Source: Sipunculus nudus (taxonomy: Eukaryota; Annelida; Sipuncula; Golfingiida; Sipunculidae). Taken from it: DNA of 64,000 nt. The notes beneath the pieces are model-generated. The model saw only the letters and a list, made by a program, of their open reading frames with translations. It was not told where the DNA came from and made no database searches. Where the stretch lies: NCBI GenBank assembly GCA_026874595.1, contig CM049322.1, positions 29,325,340 through 29,389,339 of the forward strand, in the 5' to 3' direction. Position numbers and translations under genes: made by a program. Below are positions 37,987 through 49,060 of this stretch, piece after piece (the first letter of the stretch is position 1; every line of letters starts with the position of its first letter).

Positions 37987-38441
37987 AAACTGTCAAAATG
38001 CTTTTGAAAGAGCCAAAGCTATATTACAAAGTGCACCTGTGTTACAGGCTCCAAATTTTGATAAACCGTTTTCTCTCATGACGGATGCCAGCGATTGCGG
38101 TGTAGGCGCTGTGCTCATCCAAGACGATGACTTTAACATAAGTCATCCGGTTTGCTACTATTCAAAGAAATTTTTACCTCATCAAAAGAATTATTCTACT
38201 ATTGAAAAGGAAACTGTCACTATTGATGGCGTTACAGCACTTTGAAGTATATTTGGGCTCTACGCCGTATGATATAACTGTTTATACAGATCATAATCCC
38301 ATAACATTTCTTCATAAGATGAAGAATAATAATCAGAGATTAATGAGATGGAGTCTAGCCCTGTCAGAGTTTAACCTAGTTATCAAACACATCAAGGGCT
38401 CCGATAACATAATCGCTGATACGTTATCGAGACGTCATTAA
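37987..38441 (+). pseudogene. RNase H domain of the element, frameshifted twice
   Basis: The RNase H region continues in the +1 frame (NCQNAFERAKAIL, MTDASDCGVGAVL, YYSKKFLPHQKNYSTIEKE) to a stop near 38245. From about 38205 it shifts again to LSLLMALQHFEVYLG, TDHNPITFL and DTLSRRH, ending at 38441. Two single-base indels, near 37978 and 38210, explain the three frames. The TDAS and TDH motifs identify the domain. Confidence 0.85.
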
Positions 38442-38661
38442 TTTTGATCTGATGATTGACTCTTGTTATAGCCTCGGACATGTTTTGTCCTTTGGAAGAG
38501 TTGTATTACATATATTACATGTATTAAGATATTACTGATTATACTATTTGTGATGATAATTAATTAGCTGTAAGAAGCATAAACTAATGCTTAAGATGTC
38601 AAACTACTCATACACTCGTCATACAGTGCTAATGCTTTGCTCTCCTTACCTTCTTTCTTTT

Positions 38662-38672
38662 AAGGGTGGGGG
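38662..38672 (+). other. Polypurine tract
   Basis: AAGGGTGGGGG directly before the 3' LTR, with one T interruption; the expected plus-strand priming site. Confidence 0.75.
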
Positions 38673-39399
38673 TGTTGCATGGACGTCACCCGGACATCGG
38701 AAGATGGCGCCACGAAGTGGTGTGGCCGCCCCCGTTTCCACGCTTATGGATCCACCCCGCTATCAGTGACTACTGACGCGCTTTTAGAAACATAAAAACT
38801 ATTCTTGGACCATTCAGTACTGGTTTTGCAGTTCTGCCGGCGCTATCGTTTCTCTCAAGCAAAACCACAAACTTCTGCGGTTTTCACCCATTGTTGAAAA
38901 CCTATAAAACGAACTCGCCTGCAGTACGAGGCGGGACTATTGACTTTACTACGCCACGTTACAGTTTTCCCCGGGGACCGTGACCGTGGGCTCTTGGTCC
39001 CCAAGCCCACGGAATGCCATAAACCACGCCATGAACTTTATTATTTAGGAAGAGGAGAGACTTTGTTTGTTTGGTGCCACATGGATTAATACAGGACTTC
39101 AGTTTTGTGTGTGCCCGAATTATGTGTTGATGATGGACTTCAGTTTCTCGTATACCGGATTCAGTTAAGTATTTCGTTACAGTTCGTTATTTAGAGACTC
39201 AGTTTTCGTCAGAGACTTGGTTATAAATTACGTTATGTATTGACTATTATATTATTTGTGTATGAATGTAAATATTGTAATCTAGTAATATAGTACTGTT
39301 TTTGCATCCATATTTTTGTTACGTATTCATTTGAAGAGAACGTGTCTGAGCATATGTGTTACGGTTCGGCCTGAGTTGTTTGGTGTGAAAAGGGACCGT

Positions 39400-39403
<4 letters not shown>
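38673..39403 (+). repeat. 3' LTR (731 bp)
   Basis: Matches the 5' LTR at over 99 percent. Followed by atat and a TA tract. Confidence 0.95.
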
Positions 39404-39442
<39 letters not shown>

Positions 39443-39462
39443 TTATTATTATTATTATTATA
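39404..39462. repeat. (TA)n plus (TTA)n microsatellite
   Basis: TA tract followed by about 8 ATT units. Together with the TA tract at 32677-32694 it marks the target of the retrotransposon. Confidence 0.9.
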
Positions 39463-41839
39463 CGTGCATATACCTAATCATATTTCAAATAATTATGTTT
39501 TAGAAAATAAGTTACAATGTATTTTGTAAATTCTAAGCAAGGTTTAGATATAACAGTTTTTAGTAAACGGATCCAAAGTCTGAAAAGTGGGGGGGGGGGG
39601 GGTGATTGCATTGACCATCCCCCCTTCCCCCCCCCCCCCCCCGTCCAACCCCTATATTGACGCTCCTGCCTGCTACCGCCGTTTTCTTCGGGTTATTTTT
39701 GTGAAACTCAAGAATAAATGGCCACCGGATTCACCACATGGGATTGCTAAATGATATTAAGAGCTATTAAATCGGGATATTTGTTGCCAATTGGGAGCGT
39801 ACAAAAGGCAATGACTAAATCCTAGTTTTCAGTACATTTCTGGGAAGGACCATCAGTAACTACTGGCCTCACTGGAGAAAGAGACCCTGTTTAAGTGAGG
39901 AAATGGGTGGCGCTAACCATCCGAATAACAATGTATTTCACCAGCCCATGAAATACTCTATCAGGGAGCCGTTAAGTAGTTACATATGTTGCCGCGAGGT
40001 GGCAGTACCCTTCTAACTTTGCGCATAGCAAGAGCACGTAGATGGCTTTGTGATCGGGAGGAATTTAGTCTTAACCATTACATCGACTGGGCCAGTCTAA
40101 AGTGACATGTATGTGCACCGATAATAATATAAATCTAAATAATTAAAACAGTGTTAAACTTTTAGAAAAGTCTCTCATAAAAATGCTATCATAGCAGTCG
40201 ACTATATATGGGCGGCATATTACACGAATATATGTATTAAAACAGCATAGCGATTGGGCATTTTAAAATATTATAACTATACAAATTGTCCATTAAAACA
40301 CTGGAGATGTTGTACAAGTCAATAGTTAGACCACAGTTAAAGTACGGTTTACAGCTGATTAATCTATAACTCTACCTTGCATGACCACAATTTTTGGGTC
40401 TGTGGCTTTCATGTGCACTTTAGACCATACTGTGTATGTTAGTGGCTGCCTAACAATGGCGTTATATATTGATATATCAGTTTATGATAGATTCGGGATA
40501 CGATTATCGATTTCTCTAAATTAAACTGCATTATTTGATTACTTTTAATAGTCTTGCAAGAATATATGTGATTATCAATGGCTATGTTAGGGAATTATCC
40601 TATAATAAATGTCCCTTGCATGAACACGATAATCACAGGCAATTGTCCATCTGACGAGTGTCCGTATAAGTGTGTTGGTATCCAGAGTTGATATGTATGT
40701 ATCATCACCATGATATTCTTAGATGTTCAGAAGATATGATTATTATAATAACATTAACTACCAATTATTGTAAAAAAATGCAGACATATAACATTAAATG
40801 TAACGAATGGGATTCGTATTCTTTAAGTCCCATGTAATTACAGGATGACCACATTTGTAGGTGGATTTTGAGACAAATATTTTTCTTGACAGATAAAGGG
40901 ATGAAATCAAGATTTATTTACCTAAATTAAATAGTAGTTGAGAGTTCTTCAACATAAGAATGGGTTGCGATTTTATTATTTTTCAAGAACACTGCACATA
41001 TTAGTGATTTGATTAAAAGAAAATGAGCAATTATAACGACATCAAATTAAGCTTTAGGTACTTTAAGTACTAAGCTAGATGAAGACGGGAAAGAAAATAA
41101 AGTGTGGTAATCAGTATATAACACAGTGTAACATACACACAAGGATGTGACATTTTCTTATTCGTGTGGTGTGTGTACACGGCGTTATACACTGGTTTGA
41201 GGAAGCTTTTTTTATAAGTATGGAAAATGGCTCTCCAATAAACCTTTTTAGCTAAGCTGGCAACGACTGTGATCACGCATCGATAAGTGACAACCTGACT
41301 GCTACCTGAACATGTCCATATACAGGCATGACTATTTTTGGTATAGTTCTCTTTTCATGTAGGTTTAACCCTTAGTGCCTTTCGATTGGCTCGTGATAAG
41401 CGTGTGTAGCACAAGATATTTATTGTACATGCCAGATCCTTAGTGGGGGTCTTGAGGCTGTTTATGCTTATAGCCCTACTGATTATAACAATATACGTGA
41501 ACACAAAGAGACCTTCCTTACAATCACATTCGGGAGCTCGAAGTCCAAATAGGGCAATAAACCTAACCTAACCTGTTCTTCTATACGACGGAGCACTACG
41601 CATTACGAGGTGATTAATATAACCTGTAACAATAGGAGAAGGCAGTGTTGTTATGCCAGGTAAGATTTCAAAAAACATATGAAGTAATGGCTTTTCCTTT
41701 AACGTTGTGCTTTTGCACCTTAGAAAGGTATGAAAATTTGTAAACTAATATTTTATTACTCTTTGACTACATAACCACACTTAATGTGAAAATACAATTG
41801 AGATCATAGGAGCAAATGCTGATACCATAGACTTTTTTT
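39463..41839. other. No gene recognised
   Basis: G- and C-runs at 39588-39640, otherwise AT-rich with only short unsupported ORFs. Confidence 0.5.
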
Positions 41840-41959
41840 TATGTGAGACCAGCTGATAAACCTGGTATATCGGGCTTATTACCGGGGTTAGGGAGATATA
41901 TTTACTGAGATATGGAATATTTGCATATTTTTTTATTCTAAAAGTTAACAGAAAATATG

Positions 41960-42172
41960 GAGCGAGTATAGAATCCGGTCTACATGGACGAGGTTATGGG
42001 TGTTTACGGACGGACGTAATGATGTTAAGGATTCCTGTAATGGAGAAGTAAGAGGCATATCGATGTCATATCATCAGGCATTTCATGGCTCATGTTGATT
42101 ACTACTAACATGAGACGGTTCAGTCAGTTTAGATCCATCATGGGAATGAAGACCGGATTCTATACTCGGGCC
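41960..42172 (+). mobile_element. MITE, first copy
   Basis: 213 bp from gagcgag to ctcgggcc, with terminal inverted repeats CGAGTATAGAATCCGGTCT / AGACCGGATTCTATACTCG. Inverted relative to the next copy. No transposase ORF. Confidence 0.75.
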
Positions 42173-42303
42173 GAAAAGATAGTTTTTCAATGGGAAACTC
42201 TCTCAATAAAATATGTATAAATATTTTTTTTTACATTTATTTTGTGTAGCTGTCTTCGTGGCAAGATAAGCATACCCCGTATTTTTTACTTTGAAGCCCT
42301 GGT

Positions 42304-42509
42304 GGCCCGAGTATAGAATCCGGTCTTCATTTCCAAGATGGTTCTAAACTGACTTGACCGTCTCATATTAGTAGTAATAAACATAAGCCATGACATGCCT
42401 GATGATTTGACATCGATATGCCTCTCTATTACATGAATCCTAAACATCATTACGTCCGTCCGTATGCACACATAACCTCGCCCATGTAGACCGCATTCTA
42501 TACTCGCTC
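42304..42509 (-). mobile_element. MITE, second copy (inverted)
   Basis: 206 bp, the reverse complement of 41960-42172 with a few substitutions and small gaps. The two form a large potential hairpin with a 131-base loop. The long minus ORF across it (42286-42564) has no recognisable domain. Confidence 0.75.
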
Positions 42510-42890
42510 TGACCTGTTCAGTGTTCATGTTTACATTGCTAACCGGAATGAGACGCGGGGGCATTCAGGTTTTCGATGATATTTGACTGGATTTTATCGT
42601 TGGACGTATAAAGATTAGGTTGATGTGAGGAACACATGAAAGATTAATTAAATGTACGTTGCAAGGAAACTGTTCTGGAAGAGAGAAACAGAAATATGCA
42701 TACCTCGTAAGTAGCAGAAGCGGACCCAACGGGACTCCATGGAGAGGATCTGTATCCCATTTTCAGCCACTGCAACCCATCGTATCAGACAAATTTTGAG
42801 GCCTGAAACCCCCAACACCACTCCACCTACCCCACCCCGTCTGTTCCTGAAATTGGGACCTTGAATTAGGTTTTGTCATTAATCCTGGGA

Positions 42891-45095
42891 TGAACTCTCC
42901 TTTCATAAAGCGAGAAACGTGTTTTTTCTTTTACGGAACACACACGTGGGTGAGAGCCTCGTTCAAATGTAAAACCCGAAAGGCTCAAATCCCTCACTGA
43001 AAGCAAGCGTTATTCGTGTGAACAATAGTAGTGTTTGGGGTTGAGTGACCACGATGCACAGATTCCGTTCATTGCCGAAGGCAGTTCGGCTTTGCTCGGC
43101 CTAACCTCCATGCAAGTCAGTAAAAACGGAAAAATTACTTAAAATTATATGTACATTAAAATTATATGTTCTCATATCGCCTATGTCACTGCGGGGATAA
43201 TAACTTTTAAAATGATGCATGGCACAATATTGTACACAACGCGGTTTTAGAGAACATTGCGACCAGACGTGAACCGAATTCCTCTTATAAGTATTGGATA
43301 AAGCAGCTACATTTCCTAAGCAGGGTTGGTACTTGAAAACACTATTTTTTCGAGAGTGGGATAAATCCATCCCCTTTTTGTTCGATCTTTAGGACTGACA
43401 GCAGTGCCGTTGATTTATTTTCAAGGGGGGGGGGGTTCAAAAGTTAGAACGTTTGTTTTATAAACCTATATATGTATGCGGTTCATCTTTTGTCTGCGAC
43501 ACATTTCGAATATATTACAATTAAGGATAAGGTTTTGAAGAACAAGACATTATGTTTCCCGTATAGGTTACTTCTAAACTAGGATCAGATATATTATATC
43601 TAACATTTTATAGTAAACTCTGAAAAGGAGAAATGCACGGTGGCATATCTCCAAAAATCGAGATCTGGACACAATACCCAAATATATTGACATAATATAT
43701 CGAGATCTCGCGAAGGAATTTCGAAAATAAATCCCGGCAACATAAACTAAGTTCCGGTCGGTTCAGAAATACACATTTAAGACAGCATCTTTTTATCTAA
43801 CTATAAAATTCACACAATGTTCAACAGAAAAAAAATAAGCAAATTTCATTTTGAGCACAGTTTAAAATGAAAAATATCGGGGGTTGAATATTACCAAAAC
43901 ACAAAAAAATTAAATCAATGGTTGCTGCAATTTAGAATAATTAAATAAAACCAGTTCCTGTTTAATACAACAGTGACGTCTTTAGTTGTCCGTCTATCTG
44001 AACCACGCGCTGGTGAACATACACACTCTCTGAAGGTTCACGATAATAACAGAGACCAGCATATAAGATAATAAAAGAGACCAGCATGTAAGATAAACTT
44101 TACTGCATTAACTCTATCTAATACATAAAAGGTATCTGGTCTAAACAATGCGCGATCTATTGGAAATTCGGGGACGCCCACACGATCCTTTGCACTCTGA
44201 CGTCATTACCCAGACCCAGTTCTTCTGTTTTTGACTCGTGCGCCCCTGTCCTCAACCTCTACGCCTCTCGTCTGTGAAAAATCACAATCTCCTGCCGGCC
44301 ACACTTTAACGTCCTCTCTCGGCTCCCGTTGAAGAACCCTGACCGTGCGGTTCTGCCGTGCTTTTGTGCGTCTCACCAGTCTTCCACCTCCCGGGATGTC
44401 CACTTGACCGTCAGCTGGACATGTAGTACACCATGTAGTACACCCATTCTCCTATGGCCATTAAAAATAGGCCTACCACGGCACACATGCCATGAGGGTG
44501 TACTGCCTTGAAAAATCCTATACCGGGAACGTGACTGCTACCCGTGGGTTTATGTCCCTTAAACACACTTAAAGTCGAATATTCAAGTTACGTGTTACCA
44601 GCGCTGCATGCGCCAAACGAAATATCATTGGTAGTGTTACTTCTGATGTCCTACCAGTGGATGGCATTTATAATAATCCTTGTGATACATCACATCTTGA
44701 CATTATGGGAAAACCCCGTATTTCCCCTAAGTTATAACGTGAACATGGATTGACCAACAGCCCCGATTAAAACTTTGCACTAAACATTTAAGCTGCCTTT
44801 GGCTTAACAATACATGACCACTAAACTTATACGCTACGGTGCCCTGGGGATTACAAATATATTCGCTTACTCCTCGAAATATCGAGCTGACTATTTTTAA
44901 ATGATTTGTTCAACGAACCCTCTTGCACCAAATCATTTTTATATGATTTGTTCAACGAACCCTCCTTTAAAAGTCTCCTTTAATTAATTACAATCTGTAT
45001 TCAAAATGTGAGATAAAAGTATGCATCTACAATTACATTTACAAGAATGTGCTGAACAACTACTGGGTCTTCAATCCCAACCTTTCGATGACACT
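42891..45095. other. No gene recognised
   Basis: Mostly AT-rich. A GC-richer block at 44180-44420 has a short minus ORF (44403-44206, basic) that I do not recognise. A 22-bp direct repeat, atgatttgttcaacgaaccc plus tc, occurs at about 44903 and 44942. Confidence 0.45.
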
Positions 45096-45434
45096 CTAAA
45101 GCTGCTAGTCCACTTATGCGGTACGGATACGGATTCGGATGCGTTTTAAATCGCGCATATGGAATAAAGAAGGAGTGTGTCCACTTATGCGGTGCGGAGT
45201 GCGTGCGGCGTGCGGAAACGGATACGTTTTTTTGAAAACCGAACCATGTAGTCGCGGGTACGGAAACGCATGCGTTTCCGCATGCAGAAAGTGCCATTTT
45301 GTAGATGTGAAAGAGGGTTAAAGACCTAAAACGCACTGAAAAACGTATCTAATGGACACACACGCACAAAATATCCGCATACGTATCCGCACCACACACC
45401 CACCGCATCCGTACAAGTGGACACGCGGCTTTAG
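45096..45434. mobile_element. MITE-like element with TIRs (339 bp)
   Basis: Left end ctaaagctgctagtccactt and right end, read in reverse, ctaaagccgcgtgtccactt form imperfect inverted repeats of about 40 bp that continue as a cggatacgg-type motif. A second internal copy of the gtccacttatgcggt motif lies at about 45178. No ORF of note. Confidence 0.6.
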
Positions 45435-46103
45435 ATCTGCAGCTCCTGTCCTTCTTGCGATCTCTCCTCGTTGGCGCCTGTAGTTCAAGTTTGCTTGTTT
45501 ACAGACAGGGAGCCCTTTTTATTACAGGACTCCACTGAAAGCCACTGACTATTCATGAGGTGCATGAATTACAAAACCTTAACAATAAGCCAAGTGCTTG
45601 GTAATCCTATGAATATTCATTAGCTCCTACACGCTAGCTAAGTCATATACACAGGCGTGTCCCCCTCACCTCTGAACTGGTGACCTATGAACTTACTGAC
45701 CCGAGCGCTCGGGTCAAGGTGGAGAATTACAATGGGCGCTCACTCAACCAGAACAGCAAACACAAGCGAGTGACCGCACCCATATGTATTAATGGGCAAT
45801 TTTGTGTGGGGAAATTTTTAACGCTTCACATCTGTAAACACTATAAATGTCTACTTCTTTTGGGTATTATTCGGGATCACATCTCCAATCAAGAAAATAA
45901 AAATAAAAAATATCAAGGAAGTGATATATGTAGTTATTTATTCTTTATGATTTTATTAATTTGAAATAAGTTGTACTCACCTGTATACAATGGATGTGCG
46001 TTTCTATATGATATAAATAAGACATGGGGTCAGCATTATGCCTCTGTATCAAATGTATTAACATTTGCACGATATAAAACACCGTGTAAACAGGAGTACT
46101 AAC

Positions 46104-46790
46104 CTGTATAGAGATGTCATTGTCATGACACGCCTGTACCTGTTGTTTGAACATCAGTACCGTATGTGTTCCACTTTTTTACCAGACAGTAATACTTATC
46201 TCTGATCTGTATTAAACTTCTGTTCTTCTTTTTGATAGAGTAACGGTCCTGAAAATAAGATGAATATTATATATTCGTCCAGGGGAAGAAATGGAAAGAA
46301 TTGAATAAGAATTGTTATTGCTTTGTCTTTTTTCCTAGAATATATGTATGCCACATTGACATCCGTAAGTAATACACTTAGTACGGAGGTTGGGGTATAA
46401 CATCACTGCGCTATCGATGGTCCAGATATTTCTGATACATTATTTATTTTTCATCGTGATCTGCAATTTCTAGTCCAGTTAGTTGAACTGTCAGGGCCGA
46501 TGCCTAGTTTGTTCTAAGGGCTCATTTTCCATATTTTTAATAAATCCTGAGAAATTCGATATTTTCTCTCGAATAAACGATGTGAATAAGGAAAAAAGAT
46601 TTAATATGCATTTTTTTTCTAAATTTATTCAACACAGAAAATACTTTTATCATTCATTCCCCAATAAATGGCGCTCCATCGTACTTTACCGATCCAAGAG
46701 CGATATCAGTATCAATCATACCGCTTAAACGTGATTTACCCAGAGCCACATAGCCACCATATTTGTGCTCCTTTTCTTTGAGAATATAAT
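46104..46790 (-). pseudogene. MOXD1: MOXD1-like copper monooxygenase, copy C relic (exons 1-2 only)
   Basis: 46248-46104 matches copy A exon 2 with both splice sites kept (ttttcag / gttagt), but it is 145 nt instead of 147 and out of frame after DRYSI. About 46790-46665 matches the end of exon 1: GGYVALGKSRLSGMIDTDIA then LGSVKYDGAPFIG, followed by a stop with no donor. The intron between them is about 420 bp instead of 1.2 kb and resembles copy B (27226-27535). No further exons were found to the left, so this is a partial duplicate. Confidence 0.7.
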
Positions 46791-46970
46791 AAAACCTTGC
46801 CTGGTGGTGATTTGTATCGACCTACAATATGATAAAGCACATCATTTGCCACTTGTAATAAAATAATTCCTTTTAATTCATGATTTGTTGTCCTCTTCAT
46901 GGATCGATTCCAAAGAACCCTATACAGAAATCGTCAATCCGGCCATAATTGTTTCCACTGCAACATTTTT

Positions 46971-48055
46971 AGCTCCGCTGACTGAAAGTCATCTGAGCTA
47001 TAGTGATCACTCTTTGTCCATCGTCCGTCTGTCTGTTTTTCCGTCCATTAACAGGGCACAAATCGTAACCGTTTGACCTAGAAGCTTCTATTCAAATATC
47101 CATGGCGGTTTATAAAAAATATCTTAGGAAACCTGAAATTAGGTCCTTGTGAACCTAAAACCTCCAAGCTATGAGGCATGGAAGTACACCAAGAATAATT
47201 GAAAATTGGATACAAAAATTCAGTTTCTGAATAACTAATGCATTGATTGCAATGATTCTATCCATACATATTGCCATGATTCTTTCCATACATATTGATC
47301 ATGGTGTGTTTCATCCATTTCTGAAGACTGGTAACGCCCCCCCCCCCCCCGTATATTTTTCTATTTTTTTCGCATTTTTTTTCTCTATTTTTCTTAGACC
47401 TTCAAATGAAGCAGTCTGGCCGTTATTATATATATGTGGGACACATACCATAACCTTTATACCAAAAACCTTTTTACTGTACTGTCAGGGAGGTCCTAGG
47501 CAAATATCCTTTGAAACCTGTAATTAGGTCATGGTGACCTATATTTTGCGAACTACGGGCCAAAAAGAAGATCGCGAGCACCATGTTAATCAGACGGGGC
47601 ACAGATTGTATCCGATAGCCCTAGAATCTGCGAACACAATATTAAGGGAAGCCTTGGGTATATGTCTATTTGATTCCTGAAATTAGGTCACTGTGACCCC
47701 CCTCCTGTAAGCTACGAGCAGTAAGCCTACTTTTGAGCACCCAAAAAGTCACACATGGTACAAACTCTAACTGTTTGATTTAGAAATGTCTTTCTTAATG
47801 TAAACCGAGGTCATTGTTATGTTTCTTTGGAATCCAAAATAAGGTCACGGTGACCTATATTCTGTAAGCAATGTGAAAGAAGATGATTCGAGTACCCTAT
47901 AAGTCAGATGGGCACAAGTCATAGCAGAATGATGTAGACACTTCTGACTAAGCATCTAGGGAGTTCCTAGTAAAATCTTCTAGGAACCTTAAATAAGGTC
48001 TCAGGTCATTGTTACCTATTTTCTGAGGACTATGGGCAAAACAGCCTCATGCTTT
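46971..48055 (-). mobile_element. Hairpin-tipped repeat element, inverted copy
   Basis: Starts with the 29-nt hairpin AGCTCCGCTGACT / AGTCATCTGAGCT (46971-46999), then tgatcactctttgtcc, cgtccgtc and gggcacaaatcgtaacc. Degenerate tandem segments follow with aaattaggtc..tgacct and ttgaaaattggatacaaaa blocks. It is the reverse orientation of the family at 12457-14158. Confidence 0.55.
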
Positions 48056-48326
48056 TGAGCACTGAGGAAGTGACTGACTGAAAGTGTGGTCTCCGGAAAA
48101 TCCGGACCGCACTGTCTCCCTCAACAACAATAGAAGATACTGATGAAGTTGAAGATCGTAGTAAGAGAGGTTGAAGAAGCCGGAGAACCAAGAGTGAACC
48201 ACCGATCTTTGACGGGCCACTACAACCCACTCTCGTGGCAGCACCATGGATCGAACCCGAGTCGCCAGCGGAGAAGGCCAAGCGTTTTACCGCTAAGCTG
48301 TCCAGGCCCGTACACTCAGGAAGTCA
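48056..48326 (-). mobile_element. tRNA-derived SINE
   Basis: On the minus strand a tRNA-like head starts near 48312: gcctggacagcttagcggta (A box region), then gactcgggttcgatccatgg (B box), then a 170-bp tail region. Flanks cactgaggaagtga (about 48059) and cactcaggaagtca (about 48313) look like an aged target duplication. Confidence 0.6.
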
Positions 48327-48902
48327 TTATCCTAATTTTTCAAGATTCCTAAACAAATATATTGCACCAGATCATAGCATCAATCATTTATACATGCATC
48401 ACTTGTATTAAAATTTCAGCTGATCGTCATGGCGCATGTGCGACAGTTTTAAACATTATCACGATGATACTATCACACGCGGACCTACTCATTAGTGAAG
48501 GGTGAGCAACTAATTACTTTATGATAAAGTTAGATTTACTTGACAGTGACAATCATTTATTAGTCACCATTTTGAATTGATGGGGAAACGTTGGATTATC
48601 TGGTATGTCATTGTGGACCAAATATGAAGGTTTTTAATATATAGATCCATATTTATTAAGAATACAAGTATCACATATACTTTGCGCAGCTGGTTATGTA
48701 GATATTAGTACTAACCTTATCGGAACGATGCTCTCGGTTACAATTACATTATTCTAGCATGTCCAACTTAACTTTACACAACGGAAATGCCAACATATTT
48801 CGAAGACAAATGATCTCCATAGATAGCCTTTACATCTTTCATTCATGAAAAGGTAGTCTTCAACAAGCCTCTTGTCAAACACAGGCTATCCATATTTAAT
48901 AC

Positions 48903-49060
48903 TGTTACGGGGTGACATAAAAGCGGACCGAACTGTCTCGCTATAGTGAAGCTTGCTTTTCTAGCGAAGCGGTTGGGACGCCGGACTTGTGCGCCACCGA
49001 CCTGGGTTCGACTTCTGGATCGGCCCAGGATTTCCCTCTCATTTATGTGTCTTCGTAAAA
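48903..49060 (+). mobile_element. TGTTACG-tipped tRNA-like short element, copy 3
   Basis: Same family as 29042-29197 in the opposite orientation: tgttacggggtgacataaaa, A-box-like tagcgaagcggttgggacgc, B-box-like gggttcgactt. The right tip is decayed to cttcgtaaaa. Confidence 0.65.

Larger units (their letters stand above)
32695..39403 (+). mobile_element. Ty3/Gypsy LTR retrotransposon, Gmr1-like (integrase before reverse transcriptase)
   Basis: 6709 bp with paired LTRs, tRNA primer site, gag-pol and polypurine tract, inserted in a TA tract with atat on each side (32691-32694 and 39404-39407). Pol order is protease, integrase, reverse transcriptase, RNase H. Standard Ty3/Gypsy elements place integrase last; the inverted order defines the Gmr1 group, first described from deuterostomes. 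The two LTRs differ at about four bases plus one 2-base gap, so insertion is recent. The copy is nonetheless defective: a stop early in gag and two frame breaks in the RT-RNase H region. No envelope-like ORF is present. Confidence 0.92.
41840..42890 (+). repeat. Dispersed repeat, copy carrying two MITEs
   Basis: Homologous to 4583-5200 but longer by two ~210-bp inserts, at 41960-42172 and 42304-42509. Removing them restores the colinear order of the other copy. Confidence 0.65.

Noticed and set aside
41535-41575. cctaacctaacc motif as a telomere-type repeat
   Set aside because: Only two to three units; too short.
44206-44403. Basic 65-residue minus ORF in a GC-richer block
   Set aside because: No recognisable family or convincing splice sites; could be an exon but not supportable.
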